Assembly (NCBI GenBank): GCA_021809805.1
Contig: JAJZKA010000013.1
Location: 1 to 40,298, forward strand
Direction: 5' to 3'
Length of the DNA: 40,298 nucleotides
Source of the DNA: Actinomycetes bacterium
GTDB taxonomy: Bacteria; Actinomycetota; Acidimicrobiia; Acidimicrobiales; Bog-793
Of this stretch, positions 24,630 to 31,637 are shown one piece after another. The translations under genes and the position numbers were made by a program. The stretch's first letter is position 1. Each line of letters opens with the position of its first letter. The notes under the pieces were generated by a model that had not been told where the DNA came from, searched no databases, and was given only the letters and a program-made list of their open reading frames with translations.

Positions 24630-25640
24630 GTGAGGGCGTTCGTGGTCTTTGGTCCCGGCCGAGCCGGAGTGATCGACGTCCCCGCGCCGCTGCCGGCTCC
24701 CGACGAGGTGGTCGTCGCGGTCGAGCGCGTGGGACTGTGCGGCACCGATGCCGAGTTCTACACCGGCGACATGGCCTACCTGCGCACGGGCGATGCGACC
24801 TATCCGATGCGCCTCGGTCATGAGTGGGCCGGGCGAATCGTCGCGCTCGGCGCGCGAGTCGAGCCTGTCTGGGCGGGGCGGCGAGTCACCGGTGACACGA
24901 TGCTTGGTTGTCAGCAATGTTCCCGCTGTCGTGCTGGAAAGCAGCACGTCTGTGCCGATCGCGCGGAGGTCGGGGTTCGCCGTGGGCGTCCTGGGGCGCT
25001 CGCCGAGCAGTTGGCGGTGCCGGTCTGGTCGCTGCAGGAGCTTCCTGACGAGGTGGACGCGACCAAAGGAGCGCTGGTCGAGCCTGGCGCGAATTCGTGG
25101 CGGGCTGTGGACGCGTCCGGTGTCGGGGCCGGCAGCCGCTTGGTGGTGATCGGCCCGGGGACGATCGGGTTGCTCTGCGCCATGCTGGCGCGTGCCCGGG
25201 GCGCGAGCGTGGTCGTGGTCGGGATCAACGACGCGTCCCTCGAGTTCGCGAAATCGCTCGGCTTTGGCGTCGCGCGCGCCACGGCAGGCCTTGGCACGGG
25301 TGTCTTCGACGCGGCGATCGACGCGACGAACGCCGCGTCGACGCCGTCTCGTGCGGTCGAGCTGGTGCAGCCAGGCGGGCGGGTGGTCTTCATCGGCCTC
25401 TCGGCCGAGCCGAGCCTCATCGACTCAAGAGCGCTCGTCCTCGCCGACCTCACCGCGGTCGGGATCCTGAGCGGCTCCCCGGCGCTCGCTGCGACCGTCT
25501 CCGCCTACCGTGACGCCTTGGTGGACCCCTCACTGCTCGTCTCGGCGACCGTCGGTCTGGCCGAGGCGGAAGCGGTGCTCGCCGGGCGACGCCCCGCACC
25601 GGACCGAGGACCGAAGATCCACGTCGACCCGAGGCGCTGA
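24630..25640 (+). CDS. Zinc-dependent medium-chain alcohol/sugar dehydrogenase
   Basis: 336 residues from GTG 24630 (GTG 24594, overlapping the SDR end, is the alternative). Catalytic zinc ligands are C37 (LCGTD), H64-E65 (GHEW) and E151; the structural zinc loop has four cysteines C94, C97, C100 and C108. The nucleotide-binding GPGTIG is at 175-180. The protein is like sorbitol, threonine or glucose dehydrogenases and would oxidise a sugar or polyol with NAD(P). It follows the FAH and SDR genes in the same direction, so it may supply the first oxidation of the pathway. No lactonase or dehydratase gene is in the window, so the pathway is incomplete here. Confidence 0.88.
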   Translation: MRAFVVFGPGRAGVIDVPAPLPAPDEVVVAVERVGLCGTDAEFYTGDMAYLRTGDATYPMRLGHEWAGRIVALGARVEPVWAGRRVTGDTMLGCQQCSRCRAGKQHVCADRAEVGVRRGRPGALAEQLAVPVWSLQELPDEVDATKGALVEPGANSWRAVDASGVGAGSRLVVIGPGTIGLLCAMLARARGASVVVVGINDASLEFAKSLGFGVARATAGLGTGVFDAAIDATNAASTPSRAVELVQPGGRVVFIGLSAEPSLIDSRALVLADLTAVGILSGSPALAATVSAYRDALVDPSLLVSATVGLAEAEAVLAGRRPAPDRGPKIHVDPRR

Positions 25641-25748
25641 TCGACGGCGCGCTGCGCGGCGCTCCTGACGTCGCGCGGCGTGGACGACAGGCGTGCTTCG
25701 CGTGATGATGAGAGCGGCCGGGACGCGGAGACCGAGGAGGGGCCAGCG

Positions 25749-26345
25749 ATGGAGCGGGTCATCACCGGATTCCACGAGGACGAGATGGGCGACTATGTCG
25801 CCGAACTGTCCTGCGGGCACAACCAGCACGTCCGGCACCGACCGCCGTTCCAACTGCGCGCGTGGGTTCTCAACGACGCCACGCGACAAGACCGCGTTGG
25901 CGCCGCCTTGGAGTGCCCGTTGTGCGATCGCGCGGAGCTCCCCGATGCCGTCGTCCCGGCCGGCGCGCTGGAGCGCTTTGATGACCAGACGATGCCAGCT
26001 GGCCTGCGCCACCAGCATCGCCTCGGTGCGGGGACCTGGGGCCGACTGGTCGTCGATGAAGGAGAGCTCGAGCTCAGCACCCATGGGTCCGTCACGTTCA
26101 CCACGCGCCTTGGTCCTGGTGCGTGCCGGGCGATCCCGCCGGAGCTCGACCACGACATCGCCCCGGTCGGAGCGGTGCGCTTCAGCCTGGAGCTCCTGCG
26201 GGTGGAGCGTGCACCGGCAATCGCTTCGGTCGACCTCGAAGGGGCGGACGAAGGCGGCGACGCGGCTTGCTGGGTGCATCTCATCTGCCCAGAGTGCGGC
26301 GCCTTCGGCGAAGGTGTGCACGTGTCTGGCTGCGGACTCGCCTGA
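25749..26345 (+). CDS. DUF3565-DUF1971 fusion protein
   Basis: 198 residues from ATG 25749 behind GAGGAGGGG. Residues 1-65 match DUF3565 (ERVITGFHEDEMGDYVAEL, then CGHNQHVRHRPPF and a CPLC motif), a small probable metal-binding domain with Cys/His residues. Residues about 70-155 match the cupin-like DUF1971 / TehB-YeaR type (LPDAVVPAGALERFDDQTMP, RHQHRLGAGTWGRL and IPPELDHDI), with histidines suited to bind metal. The C-terminal tail contains ICPEC. DUF1971 proteins are linked to nitrite/tellurite stress. The fusion of the two domains suggests a metal- or oxyanion-related role; nothing connects it firmly with the sugar genes beside it. Confidence 0.85.
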   Translation: MERVITGFHEDEMGDYVAELSCGHNQHVRHRPPFQLRAWVLNDATRQDRVGAALECPLCDRAELPDAVVPAGALERFDDQTMPAGLRHQHRLGAGTWGRLVVDEGELELSTHGSVTFTTRLGPGACRAIPPELDHDIAPVGAVRFSLELLRVERAPAIASVDLEGADEGGDAACWVHLICPECGAFGEGVHVSGCGLA

Positions 26346-26489
26346 TCCAAGGATCGGGCGGCTTATCTTCGCCGGCCCCGATCCAGACGAGCACGATCGC
26401 GGGGCTGGCAGGTACGGATCTGGTTGAGCCCTCGCGGGTTTTCTGGTGCCGCGCAGTCGGGATGAGGCGCGCTCGCGCGCAACTGAGGA

Positions 26490-26851
26490 GCGCGCGAAGC
26501 GGTGGGTCCCACCAGCTTCGATGCGGAGCGTGAGCGTGCCGGTGAGTCCAGCGAGCTCGCCTATCCCACAGCCGGGGATGAGCGGTCGTCGCGCGCGTGC
26601 GAACCAGCCTGCACCGCGGCGAGCTAAAAGCCACCGCTCCGGCCCAATGGTTGCGCGTCCCGCCTCGATCGCGACGTAGCCCGCTGAGCCGCTGTTGGGG
26701 CGTTGCGACCCGACCGCAGCCCGGCAGTGCCGGAGGCATCGAGATCGCCGCGGAAGTGCTCGCGCAGTTCAAAGCGAGCTGCCACGCCGTCGCGCTTGGG
26801 CGCGGATTGGACAAGCTCGATCTCGAACGTCCCTTGGGCGAGGCTGGCCAT
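26490..26851 (-). pseudogene. Frameshifted DUF3224 gene
   Basis: The 5' part reads from ATG 26851 as an intact DUF3224 start (MASLAQGTFEIELVQSAP, HFRGDLDASGTAGLRSG). After about residue 55 the frame is lost, and the family resumes in another frame with SAGYVAIEAG near 26665 and PGCGIGELAGLTGTLTLRIE near 26530. DUF3224 proteins are about 130-residue single-domain proteins of unknown function. At least one frameshift breaks the gene, and there is no proper stop at the expected end. The remaining bases between this relic and the flanking genes show nothing else. Confidence 0.65.
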
Positions 26852-26971
26852 GACGGGCACGGAAGTCACGGCGGCGCTCGGGAGCGTGTCGCGGGATTCG
26901 CGCCGATTGTGCACCGTGCCCACCGTGCCCGGCTCAGCGGTACGGCCCTTGGGAAGGCTCGGCGACGCCGC

Positions 26972-27958
26972 TCAGGAACCGTGCGATCCGCCGAGTGGAA
27001 GCGCGCCCGCCGCCCAACGGCGACGGCTCTGGAACACCTGGCGATAGCGGGTGGGCGACATCCCGAAGGTCGATCGGAATCGACGGGACATGTAGTTGCT
27101 GTCGCTCCATCCTGTCGTGACACTGATCTCGCCGACGGAGAGGTCACCTTCGAGCAGGAGCTGCGCCGTGTGCTCGAGGCGATGACGCTCGACATAGTGC
27201 AGCGGGCTGATGCCGAGCTCGCGGGTGAACAGACGGCAGAGATAGGACGTCGAGACATGGACTTCGTCCGCGAGCTCGCGCAGCGTCCACGCGCGATTCG
27301 GGGCGTTGTCGAGCAGTTCGGTCGCCGCGATGACTGCGGGGTGAGTTGGCGTGTTCGAAGAACCCGTTGGCCCCGCGCGAAACGCGGGAGCGAGCTCGTC
27401 GAGCACCATCAGCAGCTGACCGAGTCGCGTGAGGCTCCGATCAGGCCGCTCGGGCGGCCGGGAAAGCTGCGCAAGCAACGGCTCGAGGCGCGCCAGGTCG
27501 ACCGTCGGAGGCGCCACGTCGAAAGCAGACGCCGGCCCGCGCTGGGTTGCTTCGCGGGGTGCGAGCCCGCCGTGGGCGGCTCTTGCGGACATCAGCGCTG
27601 CAACCACCGGATGGCTGCGAAGCGCGGTGAGCTCTTTGTCCAGTGTCTTGTAGGGAATGTAGAGGTTCCAGATGCTGAAGTCGCAGGGATCGTCATAGGC
27701 GTGCCATTGACCAGGGCGAATCATCAGCACCGAGCCGGTTGCGATCGGCGCGACACCGGTGCGCATGCGGTGCAGCGCGGTTCCGGTCCGCACCGAGACA
27801 ATCTCCATGAACTCGTGCGCATGGGCGCGCTGGGGCGTGTCGTGATGCCAGAGCTCGCTGGAGGCGACCACGTCTCGTTGGTGGAGCACCGCGCGCTCTG
27901 AGTACAGGTGGACCGACTGGCTCACCTGGGTTGCCTCGCGACTGCTCACGTCGGCCAT
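26972..27958 (-). CDS. AraC-family transcriptional regulator
   Basis: 328 residues from ATG 27958 behind GAGGAG. The N-terminal half is a cupin-type sugar-sensing domain (HAHEFMEIVSVRTGTALHRM and GSVLMIRPGQWHAY), as in RhaS/RhaR and AraC. Residues about 215-315 carry two helix-turn-helix motifs: TLRELADEVHVSTSYLCRLF and VGEISVTTGWSDSNYMSRRF, ending with the FGMSPTRYRQ signature. It is divergent from the rhamnoside ABC transporter/rhamnosidase operon across a 211-base region full of repeated ATCATG elements, and is the likely activator of that operon with L-rhamnose or a rhamnoside as inducer. Confidence 0.93.
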   Translation of the reverse strand: MADVSSREATQVSQSVHLYSERAVLHQRDVVASSELWHHDTPQRAHAHEFMEIVSVRTGTALHRMRTGVAPIATGSVLMIRPGQWHAYDDPCDFSIWNLYIPYKTLDKELTALRSHPVVAALMSARAAHGGLAPREATQRGPASAFDVAPPTVDLARLEPLLAQLSRPPERPDRSLTRLGQLLMVLDELAPAFRAGPTGSSNTPTHPAVIAATELLDNAPNRAWTLRELADEVHVSTSYLCRLFTRELGISPLHYVERHRLEHTAQLLLEGDLSVGEISVTTGWSDSNYMSRRFRSTFGMSPTRYRQVFQSRRRWAAGALPLGGSHGS

Positions 27959-28169
27959 CTCTGCTCCTCGCCTTGAGCGTTGCAACGACAACTCGCGCTC
28001 CTCAAGATCACCGCGATCCGCTCACCTTGTCAAAATCATGCTAGGACTGGCGACTTCCGTCCTAGTCATGATGCCGTTCTGCATGGAAGATCATGACCGC
28101 CGTGTTGCGCGTATGCACGCGGCGACAAGATCATGCGATCTGATGAGGTGCCGGGGGGAGGGACATGAC
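27959..28169. promoter_or_regulatory. Regulatory region between AraC regulator and ABC transporter
   Basis: A 211-base divergent region. It contains an inverted repeat at 28035-28072 (ATCATGCTAGGAC and GTCCTAGTCATGAT, differing by one inserted base, 11 bases apart). The hexamer ATCATG recurs near 28091 and 28132 as AGATCATG. Such repeated half-sites are what AraC-type activators use. The region is lower in GC than the flanking genes. Confidence 0.55.
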
Positions 28170-29153
28170 ATGATCGCCGACCGCAATCCGCCGCGAGGAG
28201 CGGCATTGGCAACCTCGCCCGCGCTCGCGGGCATCGCACCTGGCGGGACGGTCGCCGCTGCGGCCGGCGCACGCCCGCGTCGACGGCGGCGGACGCGTTA
28301 CCGCCCGATCATGGGTGTATTGCTCCTGCCGAGCCTGCTGCTCATCGGCGTGTTCAGCTACTACCCCGCGGTCCGCAGTCTGATCGGCGGCTTCTACGCC
28401 TGGAATGGCTTCAGCCCGCCGAGCTATGTCGGGCTGTCGCAGTTTCGGCAGTACATCCAGTCGCCGACCTTCAGCGCCGAAGTCACCCATGTCGCGATCC
28501 TCGTCGTCGGAAGCATTGCGATCACTCTGGTCTCCCAGTTCACCGCGGCGGAGATCGTGACGCATCTGCCAAAGCGGGTCGGTCAGGTCGTGAAGTACGT
28601 GCTCGTGCTGCCGATCGTCTTCCCGCCGCTCGTGTTGATCGAGGTCTGGGACTATCTCCTCCAGCCCGGCAGTGGTCTGATCGACAGGATCGCGAAAGGG
28701 CTGGGGCTACCGCATCCTGCATGGCTAAGCGATCCCCACACGGCGCTGCTGAGCATCTTGCTGATCGGTTTCCCGTGGATCTCCAACTTGGGCTTTTTGG
28801 TGTTCCTCGGGGGTCTGCAAAACCTTCCCCGCGACATCACCGACGCAGCCAGGGTCGACGGCACGAGTATCTGGCAGCGCACCTTTCGCGTCGACGTGCC
28901 GCTCCTCATGCCCCAGTTCCGAATTGTCGTGGTGCTGTCGGGAATTTTCGCGGTGCAGAACTTCATCCCCATCCTCTTGCTCACCAACGGTGGGCCGGGC
29001 ACCGCCACGCTCGTGCCGGGTCTGGACATGTACCAAGCAGCGTTCCAGAACGACCAGTACGGCTACGGCATGGCGATCGGCACGCTGTTGTTCCTCGCCA
29101 TGCTCATCTTCACGATCGTCGTCATGCGCGCCTTGAGGCCCCGCACCCGCTGA
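28170..29153 (+). CDS. Carbohydrate ABC transporter permease (MalF-type)
   Basis: 327 residues from ATG 28170 with GGGGAG about nine bases upstream. After a basic N-terminus there are six membrane helices (LLLPSLLLIGVFSYYPAVRS first). The cytoplasmic EAA loop that contacts the ATPase reads ITDAARVDGTSIWQRTFRVD, followed by VPLLMPQF. This is the family of CUT1 sugar permeases that import oligosaccharides and glycosides. It is the first gene of the permease - binding protein - permease - rhamnosidase operon. No ATPase gene is present in the window, so a shared MsiK-like ATPase elsewhere must energise it. Confidence 0.93.
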   Translation: MIADRNPPRGAALATSPALAGIAPGGTVAAAAGARPRRRRRTRYRPIMGVLLLPSLLLIGVFSYYPAVRSLIGGFYAWNGFSPPSYVGLSQFRQYIQSPTFSAEVTHVAILVVGSIAITLVSQFTAAEIVTHLPKRVGQVVKYVLVLPIVFPPLVLIEVWDYLLQPGSGLIDRIAKGLGLPHPAWLSDPHTALLSILLIGFPWISNLGFLVFLGGLQNLPRDITDAARVDGTSIWQRTFRVDVPLLMPQFRIVVVLSGIFAVQNFIPILLLTNGGPGTATLVPGLDMYQAAFQNDQYGYGMAIGTLLFLAMLIFTIVVMRALRPRTR

Positions 29154-29212
29154 GCGCTCGAGTCGAGCGCGCGCCTAAGTGTTGTTGACATCACCTGAAG
29201 GGGGAAAGACAA

Positions 29213-30712
29213 ATGCATCATCGTGAACGGCGAGCGTTGCTCGCCTTGGTCGCCGCCGCTGGGCTCGCGGCGCCAGCCGTTGCCATTGGCGGCAGCGGCG
29301 CGGCGAGCGCAACCGCGAAGACGGTTATCAAGGCGGTGCTCCCGCCATCGACGGGACCGATCACCGCCTCGGACAACGCGGGGCTCGCGAAGGTCACCAA
29401 GGAATACGAGAAGGCGCACCCGAACGTCACCATCGAATGGCTGCCGGAAAACGTCGCGAGCATCACCCAGGCGAACGCGACGGTTGAGAGCCAGGCGGCG
29501 GGTGGGGTCGCACCCGACCTCGTGTGGGAGCAGTACGGGCCCGTGACCTCGGGATCGGTTCCTGCGGGCTTGCTCCAGAACATCAGGCCCTATCTCGAGA
29601 AGCCGAACCCTTATGTGCCGGGGAACAAGCACTGGCTCTCGCTGTTTCCTTCCTCCGTCGTTCCGTACATGACCTCGCCCAATGGAAACATCGACGTCAT
29701 CTTGGGATCTGCTGTCGAGACCGGGATGTTCTACAACAAGGCAATGTTCGCGAAGGCAAAGATCTCCGCGGCACCGGCCACCTGGGCGCAGTTCATGGCG
29801 GACCTTGCCAAGCTCAAGGCTGCCCACCTGCAGCCACTCGCATTTGCCGACGGGGGCTTGTGCAACCCGTCATGGTTCGAGCGCCTGGCGACGTCGTCGC
29901 TGCTCGCGAACCAGGTCAGCAAGTTCGACGTCAATCACGCGCAGGTGACCACCGGTCTCGACGTCGCCGTCGGGATCAAAAAGGGCATCATCAGCATGCA
30001 CAACCCCCGCTACGCGGAAGTGTGGAGGCTGCTCGGACAGCTCGCCAAGTACAACTACTCGGGCGCATCGAGCTACGACGCGTGCACCAGCCAGACGTCG
30101 ACGACGCCACCGCTTGATTCCCAGGCGCTGCTCTCCCAGGGAAAGGTCGCCATCGTCTGGGGCGGGAGCTGGTACATCCCGAATCTGAACTCGATCGGAT
30201 TCTCCGGAAAGTACGGCGTGTTCCCCGAGCCCACGATCACTTCGGCAACGACGCGCTTCGCGCTGAACACGGTGACTCGCGGCGTGATCGGTGGTCCGAA
30301 CGGGAACGGACAGTGGGGAGTCACCTCGCAGAAGGCCGACAGCTCGATGACGCGCGCGAAGACTGCGGTCGTCATGAACTTCCTTGCGTGGCTGTTCAAG
30401 CCGGCGAACCTTGGTTACTGGATCAACCAGAGCCAAAAGGGCGGTGAGATCCCCGTTGAGAAGGGCGCGCCGGTGCTCAACCTGCCGGGGCTGAAGAGCC
30501 TTCTGCCGAGCGGAAAGGTCCCGATCGTCGTGGACGTCGTCCTCGACGACGTGCTGGGCACTGCGCCAACGAACTCCGGGCTTCGCCTCGTCCAAGAGTA
30601 CCTTGACGGTTCGTTGTCCTACTCAGGCTTTGCGTCCCAATGGCAGTCGCTGCTGACGTCGTCTGCAGCGTCGTGGGCGTCGCAAAACCACGTGAACCTC
30701 AACAAGTACTGA
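29213..30712 (+). CDS. Extracellular sugar-binding protein of the ABC importer
   Basis: 499 residues with a Sec signal peptide: basic start (HHRERR), hydrophobic core (ALLALVAAAGLAAPAVA) and a probable cleavage after ASA at 31-33. No lipobox cysteine is seen, unusual for a Gram-positive-type binding protein, so it may be retained in some other way. The mature part has the two-domain type I CUT1 binding fold (VTKEYEKAHPNVTIEWLPEN; YNKAMFAKAKISAAPATWAQ; GKVAIVWGGSW). AGGGGG precedes the ATG. It sits between the two permease genes and is expected to bind a rhamnoside, from context only. Confidence 0.92.
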   Translation: MHHRERRALLALVAAAGLAAPAVAIGGSGAASATAKTVIKAVLPPSTGPITASDNAGLAKVTKEYEKAHPNVTIEWLPENVASITQANATVESQAAGGVAPDLVWEQYGPVTSGSVPAGLLQNIRPYLEKPNPYVPGNKHWLSLFPSSVVPYMTSPNGNIDVILGSAVETGMFYNKAMFAKAKISAAPATWAQFMADLAKLKAAHLQPLAFADGGLCNPSWFERLATSSLLANQVSKFDVNHAQVTTGLDVAVGIKKGIISMHNPRYAEVWRLLGQLAKYNYSGASSYDACTSQTSTTPPLDSQALLSQGKVAIVWGGSWYIPNLNSIGFSGKYGVFPEPTITSATTRFALNTVTRGVIGGPNGNGQWGVTSQKADSSMTRAKTAVVMNFLAWLFKPANLGYWINQSQKGGEIPVEKGAPVLNLPGLKSLLPSGKVPIVVDVVLDDVLGTAPTNSGLRLVQEYLDGSLSYSGFASQWQSLLTSSAASWASQNHVNLNKY

Positions 30713-30731
30713 GCACAAGGGGCGTGGCGGG

Positions 30732-31637
30732 ATGAACGGGACCGTCATCGGTGCCCAACGTGGCGCCCACCGGCCGGAGTCGTCCGGCCGGTGGGCGACG
30801 CCCCGGCGCCGCCGCGCCGTCTACGGCTCGATCACCGTCGTGGCGGGCGCCCTGATCGTCCTCATGACGTATTTCCCGCTGGTGTTTGTCGTCTCGAACT
30901 CCCTGAAATCGGGCGGCAACATCTTCACCAACGGGGTGTTCGCGCTGTTCAACCAATTCGATCTGCACAACTACGCCGTCGCGTGGTCGGGGATCGACCA
31001 GTCGTTGCTCAATACCGTGATCGTGGCCACTCTCTCGGTCATTATCGGCGTGCTGGCTGCGACACTGGGCGCGTATGCGTTCTCTCAGCTCCGATTCCGC
31101 GGCAAGTCGATTCTCTTCATGGCCTATATCGGGCTGTTGTTCATTCCCTGGACACTGACGCTGATCCCGCTGTTCTTAACGGTCCAACGATTGCACCTTT
31201 TCAACACATGGTGGGCGCTCATCCTTCCCTATTCGGCATCCGCGCAGCCGTTGTTGGTGTTGCTGTTCCGCGGGTTTTTCGATCAGCTCCCAGATGAGCT
31301 GTTGCAAAGCGCACGTGTAGACGGCTGCAATGAGCGACAGGTGATTATGCGGATCGTGGCGCCGCTCACGCGCCCGATTCTGCTCACCGGCGCAATCTTG
31401 GTCACGATCAACGTCTGGGGGGACTATCTCTGGCCCACGATCGTGATCCAAGATCCCCATCGACTGACGATCTCGGCCGGGATGATCAGCTTCGTGAACA
31501 GCTTTGGCGTGAACCTCAGCCAAGGTGGTGCCGTGTTTGCCGCCTACATCATTGTCACGGCGCCGATGTTCCTGCTCGTTGGCTTCACCATGAAGTACTT
31601 CATTTCGGGACTGACTGAAGGAGCGCTCAAGCTGTGA
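30732..31637 (+). CDS. Carbohydrate ABC transporter permease (MalG-type)
   Basis: 301 residues with six membrane helices and the EAA loop LLQSARVDGCNERQVIMRI followed by VAPLTRP. The late helices (MISFVNSFGVNLSQGGAVFA) and the GLTEGALKL end are typical of MalG-type CUT1 permeases. AAGGGG lies about nine bases before ATG 30732. A perfect 15-pair hairpin occupies codons 11-22. The stop overlaps the rhamnosidase start by four bases, so uptake and hydrolysis are translationally coupled. Confidence 0.93.
   Translation: MNGTVIGAQRGAHRPESSGRWATPRRRRAVYGSITVVAGALIVLMTYFPLVFVVSNSLKSGGNIFTNGVFALFNQFDLHNYAVAWSGIDQSLLNTVIVATLSVIIGVLAATLGAYAFSQLRFRGKSILFMAYIGLLFIPWTLTLIPLFLTVQRLHLFNTWWALILPYSASAQPLLVLLFRGFFDQLPDELLQSARVDGCNERQVIMRIVAPLTRPILLTGAILVTINVWGDYLWPTIVIQDPHRLTISAGMISFVNSFGVNLSQGGAVFAAYIIVTAPMFLLVGFTMKYFISGLTEGALKL
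30764..30797 (+). promoter_or_regulatory. Perfect 15-bp stem-loop at the start of the second permease gene
   Basis: Arms CGCCCACCGGCCGGA (30764-30778) and TCCGGCCGGTGGGCG (30783-30797) are fully complementary with a GTCG tetraloop. The stem starts 32 bases into the coding sequence and 51 bases after the binding-protein stop. It could stall ribosomes or protect the 3' end of the binding-protein message, which is usually made in excess over the permeases. Confidence 0.6.
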
